DNA of 64,000 nucleotides from Peptococcus simiae (GCF_046097595.1 NZ_JBJUVG010000005.1:50090-114089); one strand, 5' to 3'. Positions 9,408 to 17,751 are shown, numbered from the stretch's first letter. Notes: generated by a model not told the origin, from the letters alone. A program made the numbers and translations.

Positions 9408-9887
9408 CTATTTTTCTTCGCTTTGGTTCATAGCGGTACAGGTTGCAATCAATTGTCTGAGCAAGTGGGCCCGTAAGGCTGAGGCTTTTGGCCCTTCAGG
9501 CAGGGTCATCACCCGGTCCTTAAAGATGGACCCGAAGAGGTCCGCTGTCCGGGCCGGCAGGAGGTCTGCCTCGACCAGGCGTTTTAAGAGCCGCTCCCCT
9601 TCCCTTTCACTGATCGCATCACCGACAGCTTCCAGGAGGGCCTGCATATCATCCCGGCTTTCCAGGGGAATGGCTACAATACGGACATAACCGCCGCCGC
9701 CCCGCCGGGTCTCAACCAGGTAGCCATCCATTAATGAAAACCGGGTCGCTAGGACATAGTTAATCTGGGAAGGCACACAGTCAAAGAGTTCTGACAAGAG
9801 GCTCCGCTGAATTTCTAGCATCCCGGCCTCCTGGTCTGCCAAACGTCTTTTCAGGTAAAGCTCAATCTCTTTGGATAAACTGGCCAC
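9408..9887 (-). CDS. ctsR: CtsR, repressor of class III heat-shock genes
   Basis: This 159-residue DNA-binding repressor has the winged helix-turn-helix in its first ~75 residues (LFDCVPSQINYVLATRF and the glycine-rich wing RRGGGGYVRI) and a C-terminal dimerisation domain. The start is GTG at 9887, preceded by AGGAGGTGA. It represses its own operon through tandem heptads found just upstream (9924-10002), and heat or McsB activity relieves this. First gene of the operon. Confidence 0.97.
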   Translation of the reverse strand: MASLSKEIELYLKRRLADQEAGMLEIQRSLLSELFDCVPSQINYVLATRFSLMDGYLVETRRGGGGYVRIVAIPLESRDDMQALLEAVGDAISEREGERLLKRLVEADLLPARTADLFGSIFKDRVMTLPEGPKASALRAHLLRQLIATCTAMNQSEEK

Positions 9888-9923
9888 AAGCTCACCTCCT
9901 TTGTGGTATTCAGGCTTTTTATT

Positions 9924-9940
9924 TTTGACCTTCTCTGACG
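9924..9940 (-). promoter_or_regulatory. CtsR operator, downstream box
   Basis: Read on the minus strand this is CGTCAGA, 3 nt, GGTCAAA: two direct heptads close to the CtsR consensus. It lies just downstream of the ctsR transcription start, where bound repressor would block transcription. Confidence 0.75.
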
Positions 9941-9948
9941 TTAACTAT

Positions 9949-9977
9949 ATTTTACCATCTTTGACCTTTCTTGTAAA
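9949..9977 (-). promoter_or_regulatory. Sigma-A promoter of ctsR operon
   Basis: On the minus strand the -35 is TTTACA (9972-9977) and the -10 TAAAAT (9949-9954), with a 17-nt spacer that also contains a single GGTCAAA half-site (9960-9966). Confidence 0.8.
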
Positions 9978-9985
9978 GGGGCAAA

Positions 9986-10002
9986 GGTCAAAAAACGTCA
10001 AA
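9986..10002 (+). promoter_or_regulatory. CtsR operator, upstream box
   Basis: GGTCAAA, AAA, CGTCAAA is an almost perfect CtsR tandem heptad. It lies just upstream of the ctsR -35 element, in the intergenic region shared with uvrC, and could also touch uvrC transcription. Confidence 0.8.
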
Positions 10003-10078
10003 TTATTTTCATTTTCTTTTATAACCGTCTGTCTCCTGCTTTAAACAGGATTTTTTCCCTGCCCTTTATCCCGTTCTA

Positions 10079-10087
10079 TGGTATGAT
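10079..10087 (+). promoter_or_regulatory. Extended -10 promoter of uvrC
   Basis: TGGTATGAT is an extended -10 (TGnTATnAT type) 34 nt before the uvrC start. I see no good -35 at 17 nt. Confidence 0.5.
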
Positions 10088-10121
10088 TAAATAACCGATA
10101 AGATGAAAGGAGGACCCTCTC

Positions 10122-11996
10122 TTGAATGAAGTGATCCAAGACAAGCTGACCAACTTGCCCAGCTCCCCCGGCGTCTACCTGATGAAAAATGCCGAGAACC
10201 AGGTCATCTATGTGGGCAAGGCCGTCAACCTGCGCAACCGCGTCCGGTCCTACTTCCGGACCCAGCCCCGGGAGGCCGTTAAGACGAAGGCCCTGGTCCG
10301 CCACATCGAGGATTTTGAATATATCGTGGTGGGGTCGGAAACAGAGGCCCTGGTTTTAGAAATGAACCTCATAAAAAAATACAAGCCCCGCTACAATATC
10401 AACCTAAAAGACGGGAAAACCTACCCCTATGTCCGGATCACCAAGGAGCAGTGGCCCCGGATCTTCGTCACCCGCCATGTAGTCCGAGACGGGTCCCGCT
10501 ACTTTGGCCCCTACCCCAATGTCTATGAACTCCGGCAGATTATCAATATCCTCTACCACATCTACTGCTGGCGGACCTGCAGCAAGGCCCGGTTTAACCA
10601 GGGCGAGGCCTGCCTCAATGCCCACATCAACCTCTGCGATGCCCCCTGTGTTGGCGGCATTAGCGAAGAAGCCTATGGGCAAATGGTCAAGGAAGTGGCC
10701 CGGTTCTTTAGCGGTAAAACCGAGCACCTGGAGGCCGAGCTCCAGGCCAAGATGCAGGCAGCCAGCGACCGGTTTGAGTATGAAGAAGCCGCCGTCTACC
10801 GGGACCAGCTCAAGGCCATTGACCACCTGAATGCCCGGCAAAAGGCCTCCCTGCAAACCAATGACGACCGGGATATTGTCGCCATGGCCCGGAATGACTG
10901 GGGGGCCGTCATCCAGGTCTTCTTTGTCCGGGCCGGAAAAATCCTCGGCCGGGAGTCTTATCCCATGCGGCAAATTGGCCAAAGCAGTGATGATGAAGTC
11001 TTATCCAGCTTTCTCAAACAATTTTACCTTTCCCAGGAGCGGGTCCCGCCGACTATCTATATCGACCGGAAAACCAGCGATACCGAGGCCCTGGCCGCCC
11101 ACCTGACGGAAAAATTTGACCGCCGGACGACCTTCCATGTGCCCCAGCGGGGAGACAACAAGGCCCTGCTGGACCTGGTCCAAAAGAATGCCCAGGAGGC
11201 CCTCAGCAAGTGGCGGCTCTCCCAGGATGAAAAAAAGGCCCGGACCGAGGGGGCCCTGGCCGACCTAGCCGCCTACCTGGACCTGCCGGACCCGCCCAAC
11301 CGGATTGAATGCTATGACATCTCCAATATCCAGGGAAGCGATTCTGTCGCCTCTATGGTGGTCTTTGAAAAGGGGCGACCTAAAAAGGACCAGTACCGGC
11401 GCTTTAAGATCAAGACCGTCGAGGGGCCCAATGACTTTGAGAGTATGTTTGAGGTCATCACTCGCCGCTTCCGCCATGCCAGCCAGGAACGGGCTTCAGA
11501 TAAGGACGAGGGCCGCTTTTCCCATTTGCCGGACCTGGTCATCATTGACGGGGGCAAGGGCCAGCTGGGCTATGCCCGCCGGGCCATGGCCAATGAAGGC
11601 TATAGCGCCATTCCCACCTTCGGCCTGGCCAAGCAGGAGGAAATCCTGGTCCATGAGGATGGCAGCGAAACCCGGATTCCCCACGATACTCCGGCCCTCT
11701 ACCTCATCCAGCGGATCCGGGACGAAAGCCACCGCTTTGCCATCACCTACCACCGGTCCCTCCGGGGCAAGCGGCAACTGGCCAGCATCCTGGACGATAT
11801 CCCGGGCATCGGGCCGAAACGCCGCCAGTCCCTATTGACCTACTTTGGCTCTTTTAGTAAAATTCAAAGTGCAGACGTAGAGGACTTAACCAAGGCCCCC
11901 GGGATTAGCCCGGCCCTGGCCCAAACCATCCATGACTACCTCCGCACCCACCAAGATTTACAGGCGCGGCTGCGTCTGAAGAATGCCCGTCCGTAA
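10122..11996 (+). CDS. uvrC: UvrABC excinuclease subunit C
   Basis: This 624-residue endonuclease makes both incisions in nucleotide excision repair. It has an N-terminal GIY-YIG nuclease (GVYLMKNAENQVIYVGKA near 18), a four-cysteine-like cluster CWRTCSKARFNQGEACLN..C near 150-175, a UVR motif that binds UvrB near 205-240, the RNase H-like nuclease (CYDISNIQGSDSVASMVVF near 395) and C-terminal helix-hairpin-helix repeats (IPGIGPKRRQSLLTYFGS near 565). The start is TTG at 10122, with AAGGAGG 8 nt upstream. Confidence 0.97.
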   Translation: MNEVIQDKLTNLPSSPGVYLMKNAENQVIYVGKAVNLRNRVRSYFRTQPREAVKTKALVRHIEDFEYIVVGSETEALVLEMNLIKKYKPRYNINLKDGKTYPYVRITKEQWPRIFVTRHVVRDGSRYFGPYPNVYELRQIINILYHIYCWRTCSKARFNQGEACLNAHINLCDAPCVGGISEEAYGQMVKEVARFFSGKTEHLEAELQAKMQAASDRFEYEEAAVYRDQLKAIDHLNARQKASLQTNDDRDIVAMARNDWGAVIQVFFVRAGKILGRESYPMRQIGQSSDDEVLSSFLKQFYLSQERVPPTIYIDRKTSDTEALAAHLTEKFDRRTTFHVPQRGDNKALLDLVQKNAQEALSKWRLSQDEKKARTEGALADLAAYLDLPDPPNRIECYDISNIQGSDSVASMVVFEKGRPKKDQYRRFKIKTVEGPNDFESMFEVITRRFRHASQERASDKDEGRFSHLPDLVIIDGGKGQLGYARRAMANEGYSAIPTFGLAKQEEILVHEDGSETRIPHDTPALYLIQRIRDESHRFAITYHRSLRGKRQLASILDDIPGIGPKRRQSLLTYFGSFSKIQSADVEDLTKAPGISPALAQTIHDYLRTHQDLQARLRLKNARP

Positions 11997-12023
11997 GGCT
12001 TGTCTCGAAAGGATGAATAGCAA

Positions 12024-12365
12024 ATGAAATCTTTTATAGTGCGCCTGGGCGCCTTTGCCCTGGCCCTTTACCTCACCGCAACCTTAGTGGACGGTATTTA
12101 TTTTGATTCCATCGGCGCGGTGATTATGGCCGCGGTGGTCCTCTCCATCTTAAACGCCATCCTCCGCCCCATCCTCTTACTCTTGACCCTCCCGGTCAAT
12201 GTCCTGACCCTGGGCCTCTTTACCTTCGTGGTCAACGGGCTCATGCTCAAGGTGACCGCCTTCCTGGTCCCGGAAATGGCTGTGAGCGGCTTTTGGACCG
12301 CCACCCTGGGGGCCCTCATCCTGACGGTGATTTCAAGCTTTATCACCTGGGTGGTTTCCGAATAA
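12024..12365 (+). CDS. Phage-holin-4/YvlD family membrane protein
   Basis: This 113-residue protein is almost entirely hydrophobic, with about four membrane segments and the family feature ILNAILRPILLLLTLPVNVLTLGLF near residue 45. YvlD-like proteins are common single genes in Firmicutes. The holin name comes from homology only and a lysis role is not implied. It follows uvrC by 27 nt, has RBS GAAAGGATG-like sequence, and a terminator closes the unit. Confidence 0.85.
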   Translation: MKSFIVRLGAFALALYLTATLVDGIYFDSIGAVIMAAVVLSILNAILRPILLLLTLPVNVLTLGLFTFVVNGLMLKVTAFLVPEMAVSGFWTATLGALILTVISSFITWVVSE

Positions 12366-12382
12366 TTCCTGATAGACCAAGA

Positions 12383-12420
12383 CCCTGACCCGCTTACCGG
12401 GCCAGGGCCTTTTTGATTTT
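12383..12420 (+). terminator. Terminator after the YvlD-like gene
   Basis: A stem of CCCTGACCCG with CGGGCCAGGG (one mismatch) and a 5-nt loop is followed by a T-rich tail. Confidence 0.8.
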
Positions 12421-12437
12421 CCCTTTCTTGTAGCCAT

Positions 12438-12479
12438 AAAAAAAGACCCCGGCGCCGGTCTAGCGCTGGGATCTTTTTT
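12438..12479 (-). terminator. Terminator of the thioredoxin-like gene
   Basis: AAAAAAGA pairs with TCTTTTTT around a GC-rich inner stem. It lies just beyond the leftward stop at 12506 and reads into T residues on the minus strand. Confidence 0.7.
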
Positions 12480-12505
12480 GAAAGAGGCCTGCCTCTTATT
12501 TTCTT

Positions 12506-12886
12506 TTAGCCAAAAATCCCTTTCACCCGTTCCAGGAAGGATTGCTTGGGATTAATAAGACTATCAATTTCTTTCTTCAAGACGGCACCGTTCAGGGCAC
12601 CGGGCAAGGCATCCACAAATTCGCCTTCACGAATGAAAACCGATTGGGGCACGCCAACCAGGTCCCAGGATTTGAAAATCTTCCGGGCATCCGGCTGCAG
12701 CACGTCCATATGGTAAAAGGTCACCGGCTTACCTTCGGCCTTGTATTCTTCAGCCACCCGATCTACAACGGGTTCTAATTTTTTGCAGACATTGCAAGAT
12801 TCTTTAGTAAAGACAATCACGCAGGTTTCCTTGTCCTCTTTAATAGCCCGATTGTAGACCGCCTGATCCATTTCAGGTATATTCAT
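12506..12886 (-). CDS. Thioredoxin-like protein
   Basis: This 126-residue thioredoxin-fold protein carries the redox motif CNVC (ESCNVCKKLEPVVDRV near residue 30) instead of the usual CGPC, and the cis-Pro region GVPQSVFI near 80. No signal peptide, so it is cytoplasmic. It may reduce disulfides or act as a monothiol-type helper; the partner is unknown. I use ATG 12886, with GGGAGGG 6 nt upstream; the ATG five codons earlier overlaps that site. Single-gene unit. Confidence 0.85.
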   Translation of the reverse strand: MNIPEMDQAVYNRAIKEDKETCVIVFTKESCNVCKKLEPVVDRVAEEYKAEGKPVTFYHMDVLQPDARKIFKSWDLVGVPQSVFIREGEFVDALPGALNGAVLKKEIDSLINPKQSFLERVKGIFG

Positions 12887-12962
12887 CAGAATCCCTCCCA
12901 TTTTATAATATCTCCTATCTGTATTCTACCTGTTTTAGGCCTGAATGACAAGGTGGCAGGGC

Positions 12963-13919
12963 CTAAGCTTCTGCTTGTAGAAGCTGCCAGGTTGCAACCA
13001 GGTCTTTCAAGGCCGCATAGCTGCTGACCTGGGCCAGCTGGCCACGGAAGTGGCCGGCGCCGGGCAGGCCCTTGACATAATGGCCCAGGACCTTTCGCAG
13101 TTCCCGCATGGCGATATTTTCGCCCTTGTCCTCAATGGCCAGGCGGGCATGGGTTAGGATGAGGTCAGCCCGGTCATCGGGACCGGGGTCCGGGGGAATG
13201 GGGTCGCCGGCATAGGCGGCCGCCAGTTGGGCAAAGAACCAGGGTCGGCCCAGGGCGCCCCGGCCCACCAGGGCCCCGGCGGCCCCGGTGGCTTCCAGGA
13301 TGGCCGGGCCATCGGCCGGGGTCAGGACGTCCCCATTGGCATAGACGGGAATGGTCACTGCCTCAACGACCCGACGGATGGCGGCCCAGTCGGCCTGGCC
13401 GCTGTAATAGGCCTGCCGGGTCCGGCCATGGACGGTGATGAGGGAAACCCCCGCCGCCTCCAAGCCGGCGGCAAAGGCTTCCAGGTCGTCCAAAGGCTTG
13501 TCCCAGCCCAGGCGGATTTTAACGCTGACTGGCACGTCTACGGCATTGACCACAGCCCGGGCCACCGCTACCGCCTGGTCCGGATTTTTAAGGAGGCCCG
13601 AGCCTTCCCCGTGGCCGGCCACCTTGGGCACCGGGCAGCCCATATTAATGTCAATGGCTTGGGCACCGGCGGCAACGGCCAGGGCTGCCCCCTGACCCAT
13701 GATGGCCGGCTCACTGCCAAAGATTTGAACGGAAATAGGGTCTTCTTCACCGGCGGTATTCAAAAGGCCGGCGGTTTTTTTATTGTGGTAGACCAGGGCC
13801 TTGGCACTGACCATTTCAGTGATTTGCCAACCACAGTCGTAACGGCGGGACAAGCGTCGCATGGCCCGGTCGGAAAAACCGGCCATCGGCGCCAGGCCAA
13901 AGGGAGACTTAGGCTGCAT
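12963..13919 (-). CDS. dus: tRNA-dihydrouridine synthase (DusB-like)
   Basis: This 318-residue FMN enzyme reduces uridines in tRNA D-loops. The N-terminus has the family pattern FGLAPMAGFSDRAMRRL, followed by INMGCPVPKVAGHGEGSGLL near residue 90 (with the catalytic cysteine in MGCP) and the FMN/phosphate region VYANGDVLT and GALVGRGALGRPWF. Start ATG 13919 follows GGAGAAAG and overlaps the terC stop by 11 nt; 47 more upstream codons lie inside terC and are not used. The Dus subgroup is not certain. Confidence 0.93.
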   Translation of the reverse strand: MQPKSPFGLAPMAGFSDRAMRRLSRRYDCGWQITEMVSAKALVYHNKKTAGLLNTAGEEDPISVQIFGSEPAIMGQGAALAVAAGAQAIDINMGCPVPKVAGHGEGSGLLKNPDQAVAVARAVVNAVDVPVSVKIRLGWDKPLDDLEAFAAGLEAAGVSLITVHGRTRQAYYSGQADWAAIRRVVEAVTIPVYANGDVLTPADGPAILEATGAAGALVGRGALGRPWFFAQLAAAYAGDPIPPDPGPDDRADLILTHARLAIEDKGENIAMRELRKVLGHYVKGLPGAGHFRGQLAQVSSYAALKDLVATWQLLQAEA

Positions 13920-14715
13920 TGTCTTTCTCCGGTGCAGAGGAAATCCAGCCCCATACAGCGATGGCTGCCATAACCCCGAAGAAGACCACTTGCCAGGGGA
14001 TTGAATGGGGGAAGGTTTCCGGCAGGATACCCACAGCCGGATGGGCCAGGGTGACCACAAAGAGCTTGATCCCTACCCAGCCGACCAGGAGGAAGGCTGC
14101 CTTTTCGAGCTTGGGCCGTTGGTCCAGAAGCTTAACGAAAACCGTGGCCGCAAACCGCATGAGGATGAGTCCGGCCAGACCGCCTAAGAAGACGACCAGG
14201 AAGCGACCGGTGTCAAAGCCCCCAATGTGGGAGTGACCCAGGGGCGGCAGGCTCATGGCAATGGCCACCGCCGCCAGAATGGAGTCGACGGCAAAGGCAA
14301 TGTCGGCCAATTCCACCTTGCCGACGGTTAGCCAGAAGGTCTTACGGGAGTACTCTTTCTTGACCGGCTCCTTGAGCAGGTCTTCCGGCGAGACCTCTTC
14401 GTCCTTCTTGCTGTAGGCATGGAGGTTTTTCCCGGCGACATAGAGGAGGTAGGCCCCACCAATGGCCTGGGCCTGCCAGATATTGGCCAGGTAGGAAATA
14501 ATAAAGAGGGCCCCAAAGCGGAGGACAAAGGCCCCAACCAGGCCATAGAAGAGGGCCTCATTCCGGTGGTTTTCCGGCAGGGGCCGGACCATGACCGCCA
14601 GAACCAGGGCGTTATCGGCGGACAGCAGGCCCTCCATAAAGACCAGGATGAGAAAAACCGCCAAGTAGCGCAAAAGCAGGGCTGTATCAAAGTGCGACAA
14701 AAAATCTAAAACCAT
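13909..14715 (-). CDS. TerC/YkoY family integral membrane protein, probable Mn exporter
   Basis: This 268-residue TerC protein has about seven membrane segments and the family motif EGLLSADNALVLAVMV near residue 25, plus a second acidic motif DIAFAVDSILAAVA near 135. YkoY/Alx/MeeF-type proteins move manganese out of the cytosol, often to load exported enzymes. I set the start at ATG 14715, with AAAGGGG 6 nt upstream. A yybP-ykoY manganese riboswitch directly upstream supports the metal assignment. It is co-transcribed with dus. Confidence 0.92.
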   Translation of the reverse strand: MVLDFLSHFDTALLLRYLAVFLILVFMEGLLSADNALVLAVMVRPLPENHRNEALFYGLVGAFVLRFGALFIISYLANIWQAQAIGGAYLLYVAGKNLHAYSKKDEEVSPEDLLKEPVKKEYSRKTFWLTVGKVELADIAFAVDSILAAVAIAMSLPPLGHSHIGGFDTGRFLVVFLGGLAGLILMRFAATVFVKLLDQRPKLEKAAFLLVGWVGIKLFVVTLAHPAVGILPETFPHSIPWQVVFFGVMAAIAVWGWISSAPEKDNAA

Positions 14716-14749
14716 ATCTATCCCCTTTCTGTGTCTGCTTGAGGGCATA

Positions 14750-14892
14750 AAAAGACCCTTGCCACTCAAACCATATCTTGGTTCAAAAATGGCAAAGGTC
14801 TTGCGATATCCTTAGGATCCGATTGCTCCGGCGCTATTGCGCGTCTTGACGAAACAACCGCCGGCCTGGGCCGGTGCTACTCCCCTTTAGCA
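14750..14892 (-). ncRNA. yybP-ykoY manganese riboswitch with terminator
   Basis: Read on the minus strand, the region begins with the class hallmark AAAGGGGAGTAGC (near 14880), continues with the GTTTCGTCAAGACGCG segment and ends with AAGACCTTTGCC pairing to GGCAAGGGTCTT followed by a T run (near 14750). This is the standard aptamer plus intrinsic terminator found ahead of ykoY/terC genes. Mn2+ binding is known to favour readthrough, turning on the downstream exporter. Confidence 0.88.
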
Positions 14893-14930
14893 TATTTGAT
14901 GATTCATTCTAGCATCTTTTTCCAAGCCTG

Positions 14931-15320
14931 TCAATGAGCGGCTTTGGCCACTTCCATATCGGCTAGGTTGACGGTTACATTTTTAGTGGTCACCTGGCCC
15001 TGGACATCGCCGGCCGGGGAGACGGTGACGGCATCAAGGGTCACCTCGGCCCCCTTGGGCATTTTCAGGTAGGGCTGGAGGTCGGCAGCGGTTAGGCTCC
15101 GGGCCCCTTGACCGGCATTCTTGCTGTCCATGGTATAGAGTTCTGCAGCGGTGACCACCGCCTGGGCGTTCTGGATGGCCGCAGCCTCCCGGGCCTGGCC
15201 ACTGTAATTAACCAGCCGGGGCACCAGAAGAACCGCTAAAATAGCAATAATCGATAGGACCACTAAGAGTTCAATGAGGGTAAAGGCTTGCTTCCGTCTT
15301 GCTTTCCTTTCCATACACAT
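14931..15320 (-). CDS. Type IV pilin-like / pseudopilin protein
   Basis: This ~129-residue secreted protein has a short basic leader (ERKARRKQA) followed by FTLIELLVVLSIIAILAVLLVP, the prepilin-peptidase site plus hydrophobic N-helix with the Glu at +5. The rest is a small globular domain with many alanines. AAAGGAGG lies 4 nt before ATG 15320 and 10 nt before ATG 15314, so either may be used. No secretion ATPase, platform protein or prepilin peptidase is nearby, so its assembly machinery lies elsewhere. It sits 10 nt after RNase Z and is probably co-transcribed. Confidence 0.85.
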   Translation of the reverse strand: MCMERKARRKQAFTLIELLVVLSIIAILAVLLVPRLVNYSGQAREAAAIQNAQAVVTAAELYTMDSKNAGQGARSLTAADLQPYLKMPKGAEVTLDAVTVSPAGDVQGQVTTKNVTVNLADMEVAKAAH

Positions 15321-15330
15321 GGCGCCTCCT

Positions 15331-16248
15331 TTAAGCGTCCTCAGAAAAACGCAGGGTCGTCGTCTTGCGGTCAAAGCCGGCATGGGTTTCCGGGAAGATG
15401 GCCCGGGTTTCAGGTAGAAATTCTTTGGGGTTCATCATGGCCGGGCTAAAGTGGGTCAGCCAGAGTTCCTTGACCCCGGCGTCCTTGGCCAGCTTAGCGG
15501 CCTCTTTATAGACCATGTGCCCCTTGCTTTTCGCATCGGCCTGCTTGGCCGGATCCCCGTAGAGGCCTTCGGCAATGAGGAGGTCGCTATCCCGGACGGT
15601 TTCCACCAGGGCCGCTGAAGGCCGGCAGTCGGTGGCATAGCTGAGTCGGAGGCCTCTACGTTCCGGGCCCAGGACGTTTTCCGGCCGGTAGACCCGGCCC
15701 TCAGCTTCAATAACCTCCCCCCCTTGCAGGCGGGACCAGTAGGGCAGGGGAATATCTAAGGCCTTGGCCCTGGCCGGGTCAAACCGGCCCCCTCTGGGCA
15801 GGTAGGCCGAATAGGCCAGGCAGGGGACCCGGTGCTTGACCGGGCAGCTGGTCCAGTCCAGGCCAATGGCCTGGAAGCTGGTCTTTTCTTTGGCGGATAT
15901 TTCATGGAAGACCAGCTGGAAGGGTAGGTATTCACAAATGACGGTCAGACCCTTGACCATTTTTTCCAGGCCCGGAACGCCCCACAAGTGGACCGGGTCG
16001 GTCCGGCCGCTATTGGCCATGGTCATCAGGAGGCCGGGCAGGCCGCTGCAGTGGTCGCCATGGTAGTGGGTAAAGAGGATATGGCCAATATCCACCGGGC
16101 TAAAGTTGGTCATATGCAGGCTGACCTGGGTGGCCTCCCCACAGTCAATGAGGACCGCCTGCCCCTCTACCCGGACTAGAAGCGAGGTGAGATATCGTTT
16201 GGGCAGGGGCAGCATCCCGCCGGTCCCTAAGAGGCAGACATCAATCAT
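15331..16248 (-). CDS. rnz: Ribonuclease Z
   Basis: This 305-residue metallo-beta-lactamase-fold endonuclease matures tRNA 3' ends. The zinc motif FTHYHGDHCSGLPGLL lies near residue 60, further ligands are in SCPVKHRVP near 135 and DCRPSA near 215, and LTHFSPAM lies near 270. CCA is not encoded on the tRNA genes in this window, which fits a need for RNase Z. Start ATG 16248 overlaps the coaX stop by 8 nt. Confidence 0.92.
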   Translation of the reverse strand: MIDVCLLGTGGMLPLPKRYLTSLLVRVEGQAVLIDCGEATQVSLHMTNFSPVDIGHILFTHYHGDHCSGLPGLLMTMANSGRTDPVHLWGVPGLEKMVKGLTVICEYLPFQLVFHEISAKEKTSFQAIGLDWTSCPVKHRVPCLAYSAYLPRGGRFDPARAKALDIPLPYWSRLQGGEVIEAEGRVYRPENVLGPERRGLRLSYATDCRPSAALVETVRDSDLLIAEGLYGDPAKQADAKSKGHMVYKEAAKLAKDAGVKELWLTHFSPAMMNPKEFLPETRAIFPETHAGFDRKTTTLRFSEDA

Positions 16249-17029
16249 GCTGATCACTCCGGTTCCGGTCGGCCAGGATGCGGAGGCCATGGATGGTCAA
16301 CTTCATGTCCACCTGGTCCACATAGGCCGTATGCTTACAAATGAGGTCACTCCGGCCGCCGGTGGCCACCACAAAGGTTTCCGTGGGGTCATAGGCCATC
16401 TCATCGCAAAGCCTTTTGATCATGGCATCGACCAGGCCGGCGTAACCATAAACCAGGCCGCTCTGCATGGCCGATACCGTCGTCCGGCCAATGGCCGAGC
16501 TCGGGGCCTGGAGGTCGACCTTGGGGAGCTTGGCGGCATGCTCGAAGAGGGCCTCCATGGAAATCCCTATTCCCGTCGTAATGGCCCCGCCCATGTATTC
16601 CCCCTGGGCGTTGACCACGCAGAAGGTGGTGGCGGTGCCGAAGTCGACAATAATACAGGGGGCCCCGTACTTATCAATAGCGGCTACCGCATTGACAATC
16701 CGGTCTGCTCCGACTTCCTTAGGGTTTTCATAACGGATAGGGAGGCCGGTCTTGATCCCGGCTTCCACCAGGAGGGGCTCTACCTTAAAGTACTTCCGGC
16801 CCATTTCCCTCAGAGTGCTGGTCACATCCGGCACCACCGAGGAGATAATCATATGGTCTACATCAGCAAAGCGGTACTCATAAAAATTAAATAAATCGTA
16901 GCAAAATAAACCGTACTCATCGACGGTCCGCCGGCTGTCGGTCGCAAAGCGCCAGGAGCCACAGAGCTTTTCCCCGTCGTATAAGCCGATGACTGTATTC
17001 GTATTCCCTGTATCAAAAGCCAGTAGCAT
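16241..17029 (-). CDS. coaX: Type III pantothenate kinase
   Basis: This 262-residue ASKHA-fold enzyme phosphorylates pantothenate, the first step to coenzyme A. The N-terminal phosphate loop MLLAFDTGNTNTVIGLYDG and the central GADRIVNAVAAIDKYG and IIVDFGTATTFCVV motifs are typical. Start ATG 17029 follows TAGGAGGACC. It lies 35 nt downstream of a membrane gene likely to bring in pantothenate, so the two form a vitamin-uptake and activation unit. Confidence 0.95.
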   Translation of the reverse strand: MLLAFDTGNTNTVIGLYDGEKLCGSWRFATDSRRTVDEYGLFCYDLFNFYEYRFADVDHMIISSVVPDVTSTLREMGRKYFKVEPLLVEAGIKTGLPIRYENPKEVGADRIVNAVAAIDKYGAPCIIVDFGTATTFCVVNAQGEYMGGAITTGIGISMEALFEHAAKLPKVDLQAPSSAIGRTTVSAMQSGLVYGYAGLVDAMIKRLCDEMAYDPTETFVVATGGRSDLICKHTAYVDQVDMKLTIHGLRILADRNRSDQHD

Positions 17030-17064
17030 GGGTCCTCCTAAAAAACATCGCAATGACCGCTAGC

Positions 17065-17586
17065 CTACCCCTTGATATTAATATACCGGGTCAGGGCCTT
17101 GGTCAGCACAACCACTAAAATCGTTGCAACAAGCAGCTCCGCTAAGAATTGCGGAATAAATAAAACCAGGGTTTCCGGCGGCAGGTAGCCGATGAGGGTC
17201 CCCAGGCCTAAAAAACCGATGGTATTGGTCACCGTCCCAACAATCCCGGCCAGGGCCGCGGCCAGGCTTTGCCGCTTATACAGGGCCCGGAAGGTCCAGG
17301 CGCTGGTCAGGCCGATTAAAATCCGAGGCAAAATCCGGACAATCGGGTCAGCGGGAATAAGGCCCGACGGGGTCAGGAAGCTGTAGACCCCAAAAATCAG
17401 GCCGGTCAGGCCACCCACCAGGGGGCCTTCTAAAATGCCGGCCAGGATGACCGGGATATGCATGACCGTTGCCCGGCCCGAAGGCGTCGGCGCCGGAATC
17501 ATCCCCAGGCCCGTCATCCCCATGACAATACAGACCGCCCCCAAAAGGCCGGCCACCACCAGTTTCTGCGTTGATAAGTTTTTCAT
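17065..17586 (-). CDS. ECF transporter S component, probably for pantothenate
   Basis: This 173-residue membrane protein has about five or six spans and the ECF substrate-binding subunit pattern (LSTQKLVVAGLLGAVCIVMG, then the conserved GRATVMHIPVILAGILEGP near 40). S components bind a vitamin and use a shared energising module coded elsewhere. Pantothenate is inferred from the adjacent coaX. I use ATG 17586, with AAGGAG 8 nt upstream; the frame is open 30 codons further but across a hairpin. Confidence 0.85.
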   Translation of the reverse strand: MKNLSTQKLVVAGLLGAVCIVMGMTGLGMIPAPTPSGRATVMHIPVILAGILEGPLVGGLTGLIFGVYSFLTPSGLIPADPIVRILPRILIGLTSAWTFRALYKRQSLAAALAGIVGTVTNTIGFLGLGTLIGYLPPETLVLFIPQFLAELLVATILVVVLTKALTRYINIKG

Positions 17587-17605
17587 TGTGCACACTCCTT
17601 GTGTC

Positions 17606-17632
17606 GGGTTCACACAGCAGACTGTGCAACCC
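17606..17632 (-). other. Hairpin in the leader of the S-component gene
   Basis: GGGTT and CACAG pair with CTGTG and AACCC around a small loop, 20 nt before the start codon and just upstream of the ribosome binding site. There is no T run, so it is not a terminator. It could be a protein operator or a translational control element. Confidence 0.4.
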
Positions 17633-17677
17633 ATCCCGGTCTTGAAAGATCCAGGTGTCGATTTGGCATCAGGCAAT

Positions 17678-17720
17678 AAAAAATGGCAACGTATGGGGCG
17701 AAGCTCCCATCGTTGCCATT
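17678..17720 (-). terminator. Terminator of the GNAT acetyltransferase gene
   Basis: AATGGCAACG pairs perfectly with CGTTGCCATT around a second inner stem. On the minus strand it is followed by TTTTTTATT, 30 nt after the upstream gene's stop. Confidence 0.85.
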
Positions 17721-17751
17721 ATTGTACAATTTGTACGCAGCCGGCGCAAGG

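Noticed and set aside
12024..12365. YvlD-like gene as part of a phage lysis unit
   Set aside because: It sits behind uvrC with no phage gene nearby; the family is a common chromosomal membrane protein despite the holin name.
13227..13973. Long plus-strand ORF over dus and terC
   Set aside because: It lies antisense to two well-recognised genes and encodes a Gly/Asp-rich protein typical of a shadow frame.
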